Program-made: the position numbers and the translations under genes
Notes under the pieces: generated by a model
The model's database searches: none
Told to the model about the DNA's origin: nothing
What the model saw: only the letters and a program-made list of their open reading frames with translations
Source of the DNA: Mortierella alpina
Taxonomy: Eukaryota; Mortierellomycota; Mortierellomycetes; Mortierellales; Mortierellaceae
NCBI GenBank assembly: GCA_029449245.1
Contig: JANATF010000003.1
Coordinates: 3,472,001-3,536,000, forward strand
Direction: 5' to 3'
Length of the DNA: 64,000 nucleotides
Shown here: piece by piece, positions 52,772 through 64,000 of the stretch
Layout: the number at the start of each line of letters is the position of its first letter
Numbering within the stretch: position 1 is the stretch's first letter

Positions 52772-53686
52772 ATGCCATCCTCATTCTCTGCAGCAGCCTC
52801 CATGGCCCTTGTGGCCCTGGTCGCCCTTCTCTCCGTCTCCACTCTGCCCAAGGTCGACGCTACCGCCCTGACCTACAACGTGGCTGCTCACGAGCGCGCT
52901 TGCTTCTACACCTGGGTCGATACTCCCAGGAAAAAGCTCGCCTTCTACTTTGCCGTAAGCTCAAGCTACATTCTTCACACTTTGCACCCGCCACGACATC
53001 TCAGCAGTACATACTCAGTGAGGAGATGAAGAACCACAGCACACACGAAAGATCCCTTTACTTCAACACATCAGAGGAACACAACTCTTCCTGCCAGATC
53101 TGCACCCTCCAGCCTCTCAAGGCGATGAATATTTTATTTCTGTCCCTCTCTCAAGCCCTCCCGTCCTAATTTCCACCATCTCGTCGTGACCACACTGTAG
53201 GTTCAATCAGGAGGATCGTTCGACATTGATGTCGAGGCAAAGGGTCCCAACAGGCTGCTCATGAATCTCGAGAAGGAGCGCCAGGGCGACTATGTCTTTA
53301 CCGCCAACGAGGTGGGAGAGTACTCCTTCTGCTTCTCGAACGACATGTCCACATTCGCCGAGAAGGTCGTCGACTTTGAGATCTCGGTCGAACACGAGAA
53401 GCGTCCTGCCCAGGTCGAGCAGGACGAGAAGGGAACGGGCCCTCAGGCGCAAGCCGCGGCCATGGACGAATCCGTCTTCCGTCTGACCGGCGAATTGAAC
53501 CAGATCGACAGGATGCAAAAGTACCAAAAGACAAGAGAGAACCGCAACTTTGCCACTGTGATTTCGACCGAGAGCAGGATCTTTTGGTTCTCGTTGTCAG
53601 AGTCGACTCTCATCGTCGTCATGTCAGCATTGCAGGTCTTTGTCGTCAGGACCTTTTTCTCGAGCGGCAAACGATCCTACGTCTAA
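52772..53686 (+). CDS. p24/EMP24-GOLD family cargo receptor
   Basis: Type I membrane protein of COPII/COPI vesicles cycling between ER and Golgi. Two exons (52772-52954, 53201-53686) give 222 residues. A signal peptide (about 1-30, ALVALVALLSVSTLPKVDA) precedes a GOLD domain: LTYNVAAHERACFYTWVDTP with the first conserved Cys, AFYFAVQSGGSFDIDVEAKGP, and EVGEYSFCFSNDMSTF with the partner Cys. A coiled-coil stem (FRLTGELNQIDRMQKYQKTRENRN), one membrane helix (STLIVVMSALQVFVVRTFF) and a short tail GKRSYV follow. The subfamily (alpha, beta, gamma, delta) is uncertain. It is divergent from STI1 with 457 bp between start codons. Confidence 0.92.
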
Positions 53687-54116
53687 ACGAGCTGTTTTTA
53701 AAATCATGAAGAGTGAGGAGTGCGTTGTTATCAAGAACGATACCATTGGAGGAAGCAGTGATTTAAGAACTGCCTTAATGGACAATGGTGGATCATTGGA
53801 GGGACTTGAGCGGTTGTAGATAAAAGCGCGGGCTTCATAGACAGATCTCAAAAAGCATAATGTACGGATCCTGACCGTTGCGTTCGATAGTCATTGGATT
53901 CCATGTGATGTGCTTTTTATATGGTTGGACTCTAAGGCAGCAAGTGTAAACGCGGTCTAGGAATGAACCCGCGCTTTCAAAGTCTCGTCAAGTTCTCTGC
54001 TGACAGCAAACCATTCAGGATATGAGAACAATGCGAGTCGTTATCAGAAGGTCTGAACATGCAGCCAACACTGCTTCGGAAATGGCTGTAGTACGGAGAC
54101 ATGATGCGAGACCCAA
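53687..54116. other. Intergenic region between converging genes
   Basis: 430 bp holding the 3' flanks of the p24 gene and of the minus-strand membrane protein. Nothing else seen. Confidence 0.4.
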
Positions 54117-55406
54117 TCACTGCCTTTGTTTATTCTCGCTTAACCCTGGATCCAAGACAGTACTTGAAGACATCGAGGAGTCCAGAGACAACTTGGACGA
54201 GGGCTCGATTGGTGGTGCTGAGGCCAACTCCTGGATTGCCACGCACCCGCCTCCCTTCGCAAATGGATTGGAGTCTTGTAGGATGCGAACTGTGTCTTGT
54301 TGAATATTCTCCTTTACAATACTGCGCGGCCGTGCCTTTGGCTGTATTGATACTGCCAGTGATGGCTTTTGAGCCGTTGTGCTACTGCTGGGTTGAGTGA
54401 CTGAAGAATTAGCAGAGGGCAGTGTCTTCTCAAATGCTGGTGCAGAAGGCGGATGGGTCACAACTTTCCTGGTTACGAGCACTGACTCCAGAGTACTCGT
54501 CTGTGCTGAGGATGGTCCATCCACAGCCTCACCCAAAGGGATCTCAATCTTGAACGATGACTCTAAAAGTAGATCGTCATATTTGCCCTCCACTTCTGCG
54601 CCTGGGGGTCTTCTTGTGTTGTTCTCCGTGCCAATTGGCTGCTGGTTCATGAGGAACTGCTGATGATATTGGTGATACTGCTGTTGGTACATCTCGTACA
54701 TCAACTGCTGGTTAAATATAACCTGCGCCGCCCCTACGGACGGTGGGCGGACAATCTCGACCTGGGCCACGTCGGCGGCATGAACACTGTTTGTGTCTCC
54801 CAGTAATCCTTCTCGACTATTCATCCCCCAACCTCCTCCTCCTTTCCCTCTTCGTCCTGCACTCGCGCTGCCTGTCGAGCCCTTTCCTTGCTCTGATATA
54901 CTTCCTTCAGTTGCAATGCTGGTGGCGTCGAGATCTAGCCTTTCTTGTTCCTGCCGCCATCGTTCCTGCTTCAGGAGCCGTCTTTGATGCCTACCGAGCC
55001 GAGCGCTTCCAATCATCTCCACAAAGATAAGAATGGCAATCATAGCTGCGACTCCTGCCAGGACCGTCCGTACAACGACCTGTGAGACCGAATAAAGGAT
55101 GGTGTTCGCTATCCATAGGCACACCAACAGGACGGACCCAGTTCCTCTTAAACACCGAGTACACATGTTGGACTTTGGAGACGAGGATGGCAGGAGAAGG
55201 GGGTTGGTTTTCCCCCAAATGCAGTAGGCGAAAATGAGAACTGTTGGCACATCGGCGGTCAAGGCCAAGGGAAATACGTAAAATCTGTATTCTGGAGCAG
55301 TGGGGGACCAGGTACTGGAAAGGGTGATATCTGCCACAAGGCACACGGTGGAGAGGAAGAGAATAAGGTACCAAAGCCTCTGGAGGCTAACTAGAGCCTG
55401 TATCAT
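54117..55406 (-). CDS. Four-helix membrane protein with long Gln/Ser-rich tail
   Basis: Single exon, 429 residues, family not recognised. Hydrophobic segments at about 10-32 (LWYLILFLSTVCLVADITL), 42-66 (YVFPLALTADVPTVLIFAYCIW), 88-108 (GSVLLVCLWIANTILYSV) and 112-132 (VLAGVAAMIAILIFVEMIG). A basic helix follows (RHQRRLLKQERWRQEQERL), then 280 residues of low complexity: Gly/Ser-rich, a Gln/Tyr/His-rich patch (MYEMYQQQYHQYHQQF), then Ser/Thr/Pro-rich. This layout of four helices followed by a disordered tail also appears at 36479-37600, but the sequences do not align by eye. Start is the first ATG with the TM1 in frame. Confidence 0.7.
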   Translation of the reverse strand: MIQALVSLQRLWYLILFLSTVCLVADITLSSTWSPTAPEYRFYVFPLALTADVPTVLIFAYCIWGKTNPLLLPSSSPKSNMCTRCLRGTGSVLLVCLWIANTILYSVSQVVVRTVLAGVAAMIAILIFVEMIGSARLGRHQRRLLKQERWRQEQERLDLDATSIATEGSISEQGKGSTGSASAGRRGKGGGGWGMNSREGLLGDTNSVHAADVAQVEIVRPPSVGAAQVIFNQQLMYEMYQQQYHQYHQQFLMNQQPIGTENNTRRPPGAEVEGKYDDLLLESSFKIEIPLGEAVDGPSSAQTSTLESVLVTRKVVTHPPSAPAFEKTLPSANSSVTQPSSSTTAQKPSLAVSIQPKARPRSIVKENIQQDTVRILQDSNPFAKGGGCVAIQELASAPPIEPSSKLSLDSSMSSSTVLDPGLSENKQRQ

Positions 55407-56416
55407 GCTCGTTCCAAGCTAGCGCGATAATGCCGTCTAGCTAGGAGTGGTGGGGATGGGAGGATTCAAGAGCACTGAGAATGTCGTGGTGCGAATGGAT
55501 GGACGTTTGGAGCGGGCAATAGCGATGCTGATGAAGGATTCCAGAAAAAAATAATTTAAAGGTAATTTAAAGTGTGGGCTGAGATGTGGTGAGGGAAGTT
55601 CGAGGGGGCGTCATAGAATCGTGGGAGGGCGAGGGCAGTCCGCTCATAGTGGTCGCCTCGTCTCGCGAGTTTGGACTCATGGTGGTTCTCGATGGTTGTT
55701 TTCTCAGATAGTTTGGATGGCCCTTCTAGTAAAGTGTTCTCTCTGTGTGGAGCGCAAGTTGGTTGATAAGAAGGCAACCTTCTCTAGCTCCCACAGGCCC
55801 ACTACTACTTTATAGTAAGCCTAAGTTAAGGCTGCCGCGTCATGGCACCACAGAGACCGTACATTGTCGTCAGGCCTTCGTTGCCTGCAGACAATCCACG
55901 ACTCAAAACGCTTTAAAGAAGGACGACACCAACAAGACACGAGGCGGCTGCAAAGGGCGGAAACAGGGACTTCTATGACCGGGTCAGCTACAACGAACAA
56001 TCAAGTGTGGCTGCCATCGACTCTGTAAAGGCTGTTAGCCACCTTAGGCAAATCGGCGGCAGTCTTCACTGCCACAAGCGACTCACCGCAGTAGCCCTCG
56101 CGTGTCTGAGAAGCTGGCTTGCCAGCAAAGTGACAGATTTTCGTTCCTCGGCAGTCCATGCTCATAATAACTATACGCGTCGCCACCAGTTTGAACTAAC
56201 GTGAGTAAGGATAGAGATACGAGCTCGTCATTGAGTGCTAAGAAGTACTGTTCGAGAAAGGCCTAGTCCTTCACGAACAGCCTCTCTCTTGCTCCTTAGT
56301 CTACGCCCTTGCAGAGGCTCACCTCACGATCCAACGGAAAAAAAAGATTTATTACAAAAAAACCATATGCTGGTTGCTTTGATGAGCCCCTTTCTTACGC
56401 GTCTTGACCCGCGATA
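55407..56416. other. Intergenic region
   Basis: About 1 kb between two minus-strand genes, with no supported coding sequence. Contains the promoter of the membrane protein gene and the 3' flank of the dehydrogenase. Confidence 0.4.
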
Positions 56417-57660
56417 TTAAATCTTTGCGCCAATAGTTGGGCGCTGACCTTGTTTGCGACCAATAATATGAATGCCCTTTTCTGGTCGAATCGTCGCCAC
56501 ATCTCCACTCAGAGAATCGTCCTCGATCAGCAGCATGAACGCATCCACCACCAGGTCCACGGACACGAGCGGCATCATTCCTGTAGCCATCTCTCTGATA
56601 TCCTTGATCAATCCTGTGTCCGCCCAGGTCGGTCCAACCGCGTTCACGCGTACACCCATCTCATGGACGGCCTCGTAGACGCTATGCGTCCCATCATCAT
56701 GGTATCTACCACTCTCACCAAGGTACGGTGTCGATTTTTCATGAAGCTCTCTTTTGAAGCATCGAGTAAAGCCCACAACACCAAACTTGGCTGCTGTGTA
56801 GACAGGTGCCTGCGGGAACGGATACAACCCAGCAATGGATGCTGTGTTCACAATGGCGCCACCTTGATCCAATCTTCCGGCTCTTTTTTCGACCCGGAAG
56901 GCATCCACGGCCAGACGTGTGCCCTCAATGACTGCGATCAGGTCGATCGCAAGAACTTTGTGCCAAAACTTGTGATCGTCCGTCAAGAGATGAGTCTTTT
57001 CCATAATCCCCGAATTGTTGACCATGATATCGAACCGATGAAAGTGCTTCAATGCCTCGGGGAAGAGTGACGACAGGTCCTGGATGGATGTGACATCGCA
57101 GCGTACAAAATGTGCCACCTTCTTGGACTTGCTGCGTTTTGCGGTGAAAACAAAAAATATCAGGAAACCGTAGTTTGGATAAAGGGAGGGCTTAGCGTGA
57201 TGGCGAGCAACTTGAACCCAATTTTCTATTACCTGCCATTCAGTTCCGCGGCCAGTTTCTCTCCGCCGTTGACATCGATATCGGCGAGGATGACTTTGGC
57301 ACTAACAGATGGGGGATGCATGATTTTGCATAAAATATATCAGTACGATGAGAGTAGTTTTGTAGGTCGTACGGCCAAGAAGGAAAAATTGTGTCTCCGA
57401 CCCTCCCATTTGATAATATTCCCACAGTCGCCCTTCTACTGTTCGTTGCCCAAAGTGTGTGAAAAACGACTACTGTTGAGGTTTATTACCCTTTGTTGAC
57501 AAGGCGCTTTGCAAGTGCTTTTCCGAATCCTAAAGAATAATCAAGCAAACCAAGGCAGTGTCAGCCGGATGGCCAAATATTGAGACGAACACGGCTATCT
57601 TCGAGATGGTGTACCGGACGATGCGCCAGTGATGATGGCTACTTTGTTTTCAACGTGCAT
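56417..57660 (-). CDS. Short-chain dehydrogenase/reductase
   Basis: NAD(P)-dependent oxidoreductase with the layout of 15-hydroxyprostaglandin-dehydrogenase-like SDRs; substrate unknown. Four exons (57660-57615, 57529-57490, 57301-57233, 57131-56417) give 289 residues. The start MHVENKVAIITGASSGGFGKALAKRL holds the Rossmann glycine motif. AKVILADIDVNGGEKLA follows; the Asp after the second strand suggests NAD preference. VRCDVTS, FDIMVNNSGI (NNSG in place of NNAG), IVNTASIAGLYPFPQAPVYTAAKFGVVGFTR with the catalytic Ser and Y-x3-K are present. An insertion of about 25 residues (YLGESGRYHDDGTHSVYEAV) precedes GVRVNAVGPTWADT. No membrane segment or targeting signal. Confidence 0.88.
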
Positions 57661-58133
57661 ATTATTTAGATCAAACTGTGTGGTATATGAGATAGTATGT
57701 GAAAAAAAAAGTGTGTGAAAAGAGTGAAGAGTTGTGAGAGTGGAAAAGAATGAAAAGTTGGACGCAAGGGAAAAAAAGTCATTATGACTGCTCAGCCCAC
57801 GCAGCTGAGTGTTTATTTGGACCTCAGACGCGCTGTGCCATATGTGAAAGCGAGCCAAGTAAACTCGATCTTCACATGAGGCAACCGTCTGCGAGCTGAA
57901 GCGACAGAGAGGGGGAGAAGGAGGGTGAGGAGCAACGGCCCAGAAGCCCAGAACCAATTGTATACAACCCATTAATAGGTTCATGCTAGTCTCGCACGCG
58001 ACGTGTGCAAACATTCACCAGCCAAGACACTGCAAGGTAAAGCCAGAGCGTGGAATCCACAGCCAACAACAATAATTGCTTATTAGATTTATCATGACGG
58101 CAGGATGCGTAGCGAGGTGTCAAATTATTACTA
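57661..58133. other. Intergenic region
   Basis: Promoter of the dehydrogenase gene and 3' flank of the importin gene, both on the minus strand. No gene recognised. Confidence 0.4.
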
Positions 58134-61100
58134 TCAATTCTCCAGCAGGGAAGAGAGCGTCCTCTTCTCAATGTCGCTCAACTCTGTAACACTCTGAGCG
58201 AACGCGGGCGAGTTTTGCTGAACACACTGGCGGAAGAAATCGACAAGGTAGTCCTTCATGTTGAGCTGATAGATAGGATCAGCCAAGACATCAGGGTCGT
58301 CCTCTTCCTCTTCCTCACCGTCCATATCCAAGCCATGGGAGTCCAACATATCTGAAAGGAATGAGAACTGGTCTTTGTTCCTGTCGTCCTCCTCGTCCTC
58401 CCAATCGTCCTCACCATCCTCATCGTCATAGTCCGACTCGGCGGCTTGATCCTCGTCTTCCTCGATCTTGGTGGTCAAATCCGTTGCGAGCAGGCGGACG
58501 ATCTTCACAGGGACTGTGGTAATGGTATACTGATCTGGTGCTATTATACAGTGGTTGCAACAAGAAAATGGGTTAAAAGTAGTCATGGACGGGGATCAAG
58601 TATTGGTATTGGAACACTGCGTTCGAACTTGATTAGGCGGGGGACTCTTACTGTTCTTTGCTCGAGAGCGAGTGACGATACCTAGAAATGCAAATATAAA
58701 TGAATGGGTCAGTGATCGTCTTCGAAACTACTAATGAGTGGGGGGAGGGAGTGTATTTATGGTATTCAAAACTCTTACGAGAAGATTTAGAAACAATGAG
58801 ATCACCATTCACTTGGACGGCGTTCACCCGAGGGTCATTGGAGAGGTAAATCTTGGTCAAGGCGACAGCACTAGATGAATAAAATGGCGTTAGAATGACA
58901 TTCAAGGAGACCTGTCTCTGACGCTGCGATATCAGCGATAGCTTCTCATCCATACCTGACTTTTTGGCTGTAAAGCCCCATGAAGTCGGCGTGGTTTGCA
59001 AGCCATGCGGATAAGACAATGTCCAAACCGTTACGGCCATTGATGTTCAAGCCGCTAAGAAAGTTGACTACGACCTCGTGTTGGTTGATGCACAGCTGAG
59101 CAAAGACCATCACCAAAGGCTGCAAGTTGAATACATTGAAAGAAAAAGACGATATTAGCAACCTATATACTTGGCATCTCTGCAAGTCTACGAGACCACT
59201 TTGATTAAATCGCACTTATCCTTACATGAATAAACGTGGGCAGCTTCGCCTCAGCTAGACGCAAAGTGACAGCGTTCAGGAGGTCGGGAAGAATAGAGGA
59301 GACCAAGTCACCACCCTTCTTGATTAATTTTGAGATCAAATCTCCAACAAACAGTGCCGCAGATTCCGTCTGCGAAGGATCCAGAAGCTTGGCAATGAAC
59401 TGGATAATGAGCTCTAGCCCAGTCTTGCCACTTGAGGCATCGCGCCTAATATGGCAATATACGATGTGAGTCAAAATGTCAAGTTCCACGTTGCCGGCGC
59501 CTCACACTTTGACATGTCAATGACCCTTACCACTCAGCGATTTGCTGGACATCTTTCTGGATTATGATGGTAAGGCATTCTTGACCACTCTATGAATGTA
59601 CGACAAACATCGGATTAGCACGGTCCTTCTGCAATGCGCATTGACATCGTACCTTATCTTGGCTCACCATCAAAAGTACTAACCTGCAAAACATCTCTGT
59701 CATCGGTCGTCAAGAGCACCGACATGAGGCTGGGAAAGAACTGAGCCACATAGCCGGTCGGCAGCGGAGACATGGCCCCTTGCACTAGTGACTTGAGCAT
59801 ATCAATTGCCGACGACACTCTGGCCTTGTCAGGGTTCTCGGTCGACATCATGTTGACCAGAACAGGCAGCGCTCTCGAATTCAACGCAGGATGCATGTAC
59901 TGGTTGGCAGCCAAGGTGTCGAACAAGTCCATGATGTCCATGGAGATTAAATGGTCTGCAGGGTACTTGGTCCATGACTCGAGAACAAGTGGTCCCAGAG
60001 TAGATTCAAATTCGGCCGCTGCTTGCTCATCCACCTAATGACATGAACACTATGGTGAGCAAAGAATGCAACGCGGATGAAATAAACCAGCCATAATACA
60101 AGCTACCTTCTTACCTTAGTTGTCGTGATAAGCGTGCGGAGAATCAAAGTCAAGGACTCCTCTGTAGTCATCTCCATCATGGGAGCAACTCCTTGGAGAA
60201 TAGACCGTTGGTAAGGGATGATATACTGCTTGTCAAGGTACTGGTTAAAGTTGTTGAGTGCCTTGAGAGCGGAGACCTTGACAACGGCAGAGGGAGACTT
60301 GATGATTGCTTCAACTGCTGCAGAGACATATTGACTTGCAAGGTTGGATGGCAAGATTGAAGCGAACTGGGACGCAAAGACAAAAGATCGCCCCTGTAGG
60401 AATGGGAACTCGTGCTCAGCGAGGTTGCCTAGGACAACATGGTCAAACAATCCACCAACATCCACCGAGCCTTGGCCTCCCCTTTTGATTGAATCGCTGA
60501 TTTGACCAGCGAGGAGTCCAACAGCCAAGAGACTGGATTCCTGAGCCTTCCACCAGTTGATATTACCCTTTGACTTTTCGCCCAAAGAGCTGGATGCCTC
60601 CTGTGTCACACTCAAGTTCAAGGCATTCAAGGTCTCGGCTTCAAAGTTCTCGGCCAACGTCTCGAGAAGATCCTCGGACGCAATGCGGACGTTGAACGAA
60701 TAGCTCTCGTCCTCTTCATCAGCAATGAACTGGTTGGGGTCCGAGATCCAAGTGTCTGCCTGGTCGTCCGTCATCTGCATGTAATTGAGAGTGTTCCAAA
60801 CTAACTCGGGGAGTATGCCTGACTTTCCGTCCTCGCCAACGAATGCGGCCTGAGTCAGCTTTCGTCTTCTGCAGGCCATCTGGATAAAGTCAAACTGAGC
60901 AAACAAAAGTGACTCGAATCCAATTGTCTCTCCATCTGAATCCTGGAATGACTCCCCAACACCGTCGTTAGTGTTGACATGCTCCGACAGATATCTCGGA
61001 CGCTGATGCAGAACGTCCTGCCAGACAGCAGAGAGGATTTGAAGGAGATATGGTGCCATCAACTTGGGGAATCCTTGAAGGGACAGGTTAATGCACTATA

Positions 61101-62450
61101 ACAAGTAAAGGATAGCAAGTTAATGCAAAGAGTGGTGCGGAAAAGGCGGTGGGAATTTTCCCCGCCTCGCAAAAATGATGCACCCATGAATTAAGAAATA
61201 CCTTTAAAATTTCAGTCTTCAGTCCACGCTCTGCAACCTCAACTTCTGCAATGTCGGCAGTGCGCTTGTTGAGGATCACGATGAATGCCTCGTTCCACTG
61301 ACCGATGATGGGCACCAAATACGTCTTTATAGCCTCAGGGTGCTCCTCTTTGATGGTGTACAGCATCTCCACAGCGTTGCGGAAGATCGAAGCGCATCTG
61401 GATCTGGTGGCATGAGAGTACACCTGTTCCGAGATGAGAATGCGCAGGAGCTCAGGAAAGAGGATGGGCGCGACCAAAGGGAGCTGAACATGAGTGATAT
61501 CCTTGTTGACAAATTCTACAGCCATCATTTGGTGGATAAACGGTTCGATGTTTAGCTGCGTGCGATTTTCTGCTTCTGCGTTGCCTGTATGCCTCCGTCG
61601 CCTAGTTCTTACCTGCCAAAACTCTCATTGATCCATGAACCTCATCCGTCGACCCGTTTTTCAGATGGTGCACCAGCACCTCCAAAAGATTTGTCCACTG
61701 CTCTGGCCAGTCGTGGTGGGCAATCTTGGAAACGACATAAGCCTAGTTTGCGGAGGAAAAGTTGGTTGAGTGAGACGGATCCGGTAGCAACAAGTCAGGC
61801 GTAAGATGGTCGACTTACAAAAGCGGCGCGAATGCGATTCGTGGGATCAGACAAACCAGCGAGAACCAGCTCTCGGACAACAGCCTTCGTCTATGAGTTA
61901 TTGCAAACGACACGCTTGTTGGATTAGCGCAGTGCGTCAACGTGTAACAGCCTCTTGTTGCCACCAAAGAAAGGGTAGGCGCCGACTCTTTACCTCAGCT
62001 GGGGGCTCGGGTCCAGTAAACTTTGAACTTTTCTCGGACCACTGGGTGTCGACATAGCTCTTGAGCAAGACCGCGGCGGAATGGCGCTGAGTGATGTTGC
62101 ATTCCCTTGCCAGAGCAAGCCTGACGAGACTGATTGGGAACTCTATGGGATTCCACAGAGGACAGACGAACATCAGATCAGAGCGCCAGGGACGTTCCAA
62201 ATTTCCCGCTCTACATTCTTCCTCTGTGGGCAATAGTCTGATCGCGTTGGTCGACTGTCCAATCCTCTGCGCGCATTGTGGCGGAATGATGGCCCGAGGA
62301 CTGCAGGTGCTAGGGAGGAGGCAATGTCTAGTGGGCGGTGCACGTACCTGGGTTGACCTGGAGCTCCTTGAGACGCAGCTCAGCAGCCAAGCGAGTGTTG
62401 GTGTCTGCAGACAGCGTGTCTGTCAGTGTTTGGAAGACAGCCTGGTCCAT
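58134..62450 (-). CDS. Importin-9/Kap114-type nuclear import receptor
   Basis: Karyopherin-beta that carries histones and TATA-binding protein in yeast and H2A-H2B in animals. Thirteen exons (62450-62348, 62142-61994, 61890-61819, 61742-61613, 61569-61202, 61095-60115, 60034-59684, 59589-59531, 59445-59226, 59119-58956, 58870-58779, 58681-58652, 58540-58134) give 1041 residues with all phases consistent. The importin-beta N-terminal domain is seen in residues 1-110 (RLAAELRLKELQVNPEFPISLVRLAL, NITQRHSAAVLLKSYV, DWPEQWTNLLEVLVHHL). HEAT-type helical repeats fill the rest. The acidic loop ADEEDESYSFNVR and a long Asp/Glu run near the C-terminus (DYDDEDGEDDWEDEEDD) are hallmarks of this karyopherin and fit histone cargo. 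One intron is only 43 nt (61570-61612). Confidence 0.92.
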
Positions 62451-64000
62451 CGTGGGGAGTGATTCTTCAGCAGGGCGAGGTGTGATGAGCTGAGTAGCTG
62501 AAAAGGTGCACCCACAAGAGCCAAAATAAAAAGGCACATCCAAATCACAGTCCATGTAAACAATACACGCGCCAGGACACCATCCACCGCTCAGACACCG
62601 CATTTGAGGTCTTTGCACATTGACATCTGAGCGACACTGAGGGTTGTTGATCGTTGGAACGGTCGCTCACAGCATCTACAGCCAGCTCAATCCTCGACAC
62701 TACAACTTATCGAAGCAGCCTGTTCCCTCTGCACACTCGGCTCGCGCGCGGCTGACAACTCTGTAACTGAAATATCTCTAATTGACGAATATATAGGTTG
62801 CTTCCTCCAAACGCGTCCAAAAGTCAAAAACCAAAAAAGCAGTTGATTACACAGCCTGTGCAGAAGGAAGATCCTGTTCTTCCTCTTTGATAAAATGAAG
62901 AGCCCCTTCTTCCAGTTCGAAGAGGAGAGACACAGCATAGACTATGTAGTTTAAGATCGGGCATCTCAGTCTCTGGGCCTTTTGTAGTCGTGCGAAAGCG
63001 ACCAATCACGGCTGAGCGACAACTACTACGAGTTGTTTTTGCTCTTCGACGAGCGCTTTCTCTTTTTTTTATCCTACACTGCTGGGCTTCTCTCCCCTCC
63101 CTCTGCACCTCTTCATTCGCCCTGCATTGACATTTACATTCTCCCCATCGCTAATGCACATTGCTCGGTGTCGTTTCCGTCCCCATATTTCATCTCCATC
63201 CATATCTTGTTGTCAGAGAATACGCCATACCAGGTAATCGACCTGGAGAGCCAACAGCGACTGCAAAGGAATTTTCGCGTCGCATCATTCATCCAAAAAG
63301 GGAACCATTATCATGGAGGCTACAGTTGGATGCAAAGCAGATCGCACCTTTGTGCTCTATGAAGCATGGATACAACATGTCCTTTTCGTCATCACCGGCC
63401 ATTATCTCCCGATCTTGCACTGATGCCCGGCAATTCTGACCCCACGCGCGATTACAGCTATTTTGATCCCGAACCAACTTGCGGGTAGATTTTCCTCCGT
63501 TTCTCACTTCATTATCGCTCGCCCATTGCATCCCAGATGCTGGTTCAAAAAAAGGCGGGGGCTCGACTGGTCGAATAGCGATATCGATCGGGCGTGATCT
63601 CATTTTGAAAAAAAGGAGTGTCCACCGTGCGTGAGCAAGGGTCAGCTATGAGCGTGCATCCAAAACCAGCTCCTCTGCTTTTTTTTTTCACCAGGCTTAT
63701 CAATTTTACCTGACCTCGATCCCTTTTACTCCTTTTTTCTCTGTCATCTTCATTGCTGCACGCTTGGGTGAGATAGAGGGGCTGTGCCCTTTTTTATTAT
63801 TATTATTCTTGTTCACTCCAGTCGTCCGCCTAGGGACGGGCGCGCCCCCCTCTGGTCGAATATGTGTGTCCCTTTCGCAAGGGCATCAGGACCACACGCT
63901 TCACAGTGAAGGCATCCACTCAACACACAGGCAGTTATGCAGTGTATTTTCTCATGTCCGCAACTCGGTAGCACGTAGCATTGTGCTACAGGTCTCGAAC
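62451..64000. other. Right-edge region without recognised gene
   Basis: Starts with the importin promoter. A plus-strand CT-rich stretch (63050-63140) looks like another gene leader but no coding exon follows convincingly. A minus frame (63289-63603) begins with ATG and is 104 codons long but has no domain. 63670-63800 is rich in T and C runs. Confidence 0.35.

Noticed and set aside
63289-63603. 104-codon minus-strand frame near the right edge
   Set aside because: Starts with ATG but has no domain, no promoter signal and composition not clearly coding; kept only as a note.

Overview
The window is nuclear DNA of a filamentous fungus. Evidence: genes are split by short GT-AG introns (mostly 45-110 nt), promoters are CT-rich, and the gene set includes a hybrid histidine kinase, a Zn2Cys6/Fungal_trans transcription factor, an Nkp2-type kinetochore protein, Taf14 and an Hpc2/ubinuclein subunit. 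The intron density, and a protein fragment at 46.6-47.1 kb that resembles a family I associate from memory with Mortierellaceae and Glomeromycotina, suggest an early-diverging fungus, probably Mortierellomycota. The lineage is an inference. No bacterial, organellar, rRNA, tRNA or CRISPR feature was seen.

Layout. 0-8 kb: 3' part of a hybrid histidine kinase and a small four-helix membrane protein gene. This pair was duplicated about 4.3 kb downstream: the second membrane gene is intact, but the second kinase copy is a wreck of about 260 bp. A broken coiled-coil tail-anchored gene lies between the copies. 8.6-13.4 kb: GNAT acetyltransferase, a small mitochondrial-type protein, then NSE1 (SMC5/6 complex) head to head with NKP2 (inner kinetochore), and PTRHD1. 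14.5-18.9 kb: ubinuclein/Hpc2. 19.6-22.7 kb: Zn2Cys6 factor followed by a short relic of its own tail. 24.3-33.6 kb: an autophagy neighbourhood in the order prion-like Q/N/Y-repeat protein (-), ATG4 (+), ATG5 (-), coiled-coil four-helix protein (+). ATG4 and ATG5 converge, with 139 bp between their stop codons. 34.1-37.6 kb: Taf14-like YEATS protein and a 4-TM membrane protein. 40.5-42.2 kb: alpha/beta hydrolase. 42.2-48.8 kb: a gene-poor island with short tandem repeats, decayed coding fragments, a 14-cysteine secreted protein with its own TATA box and 5'-UTR intron, and a fragmentary three-exon gene. 48.8-62.5 kb: aldo/keto reductase, STI1 head to head with a p24 cargo receptor, a 4-TM protein with a long tail, a short-chain dehydrogenase, and a 13-exon importin-9/Kap114. 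62.5-64 kb: no gene recognised.

Functional links are those of shared housekeeping processes: ATG4 and ATG5 in the two ubiquitin-like conjugation branches of autophagy, NSE1 and NKP2 in chromosome maintenance and segregation, and ubinuclein and Taf14 in chromatin and transcription. Splice models were made by eye. For each multi-exon gene the summed coding length is a multiple of three and exon phases agree, except where stated. The clearest unusual items are the ATG4/ATG5 convergent pair, the duplicated block with a strongly conserved non-coding core, the repeat-built prion-like protein and the cysteine-rich secreted protein.
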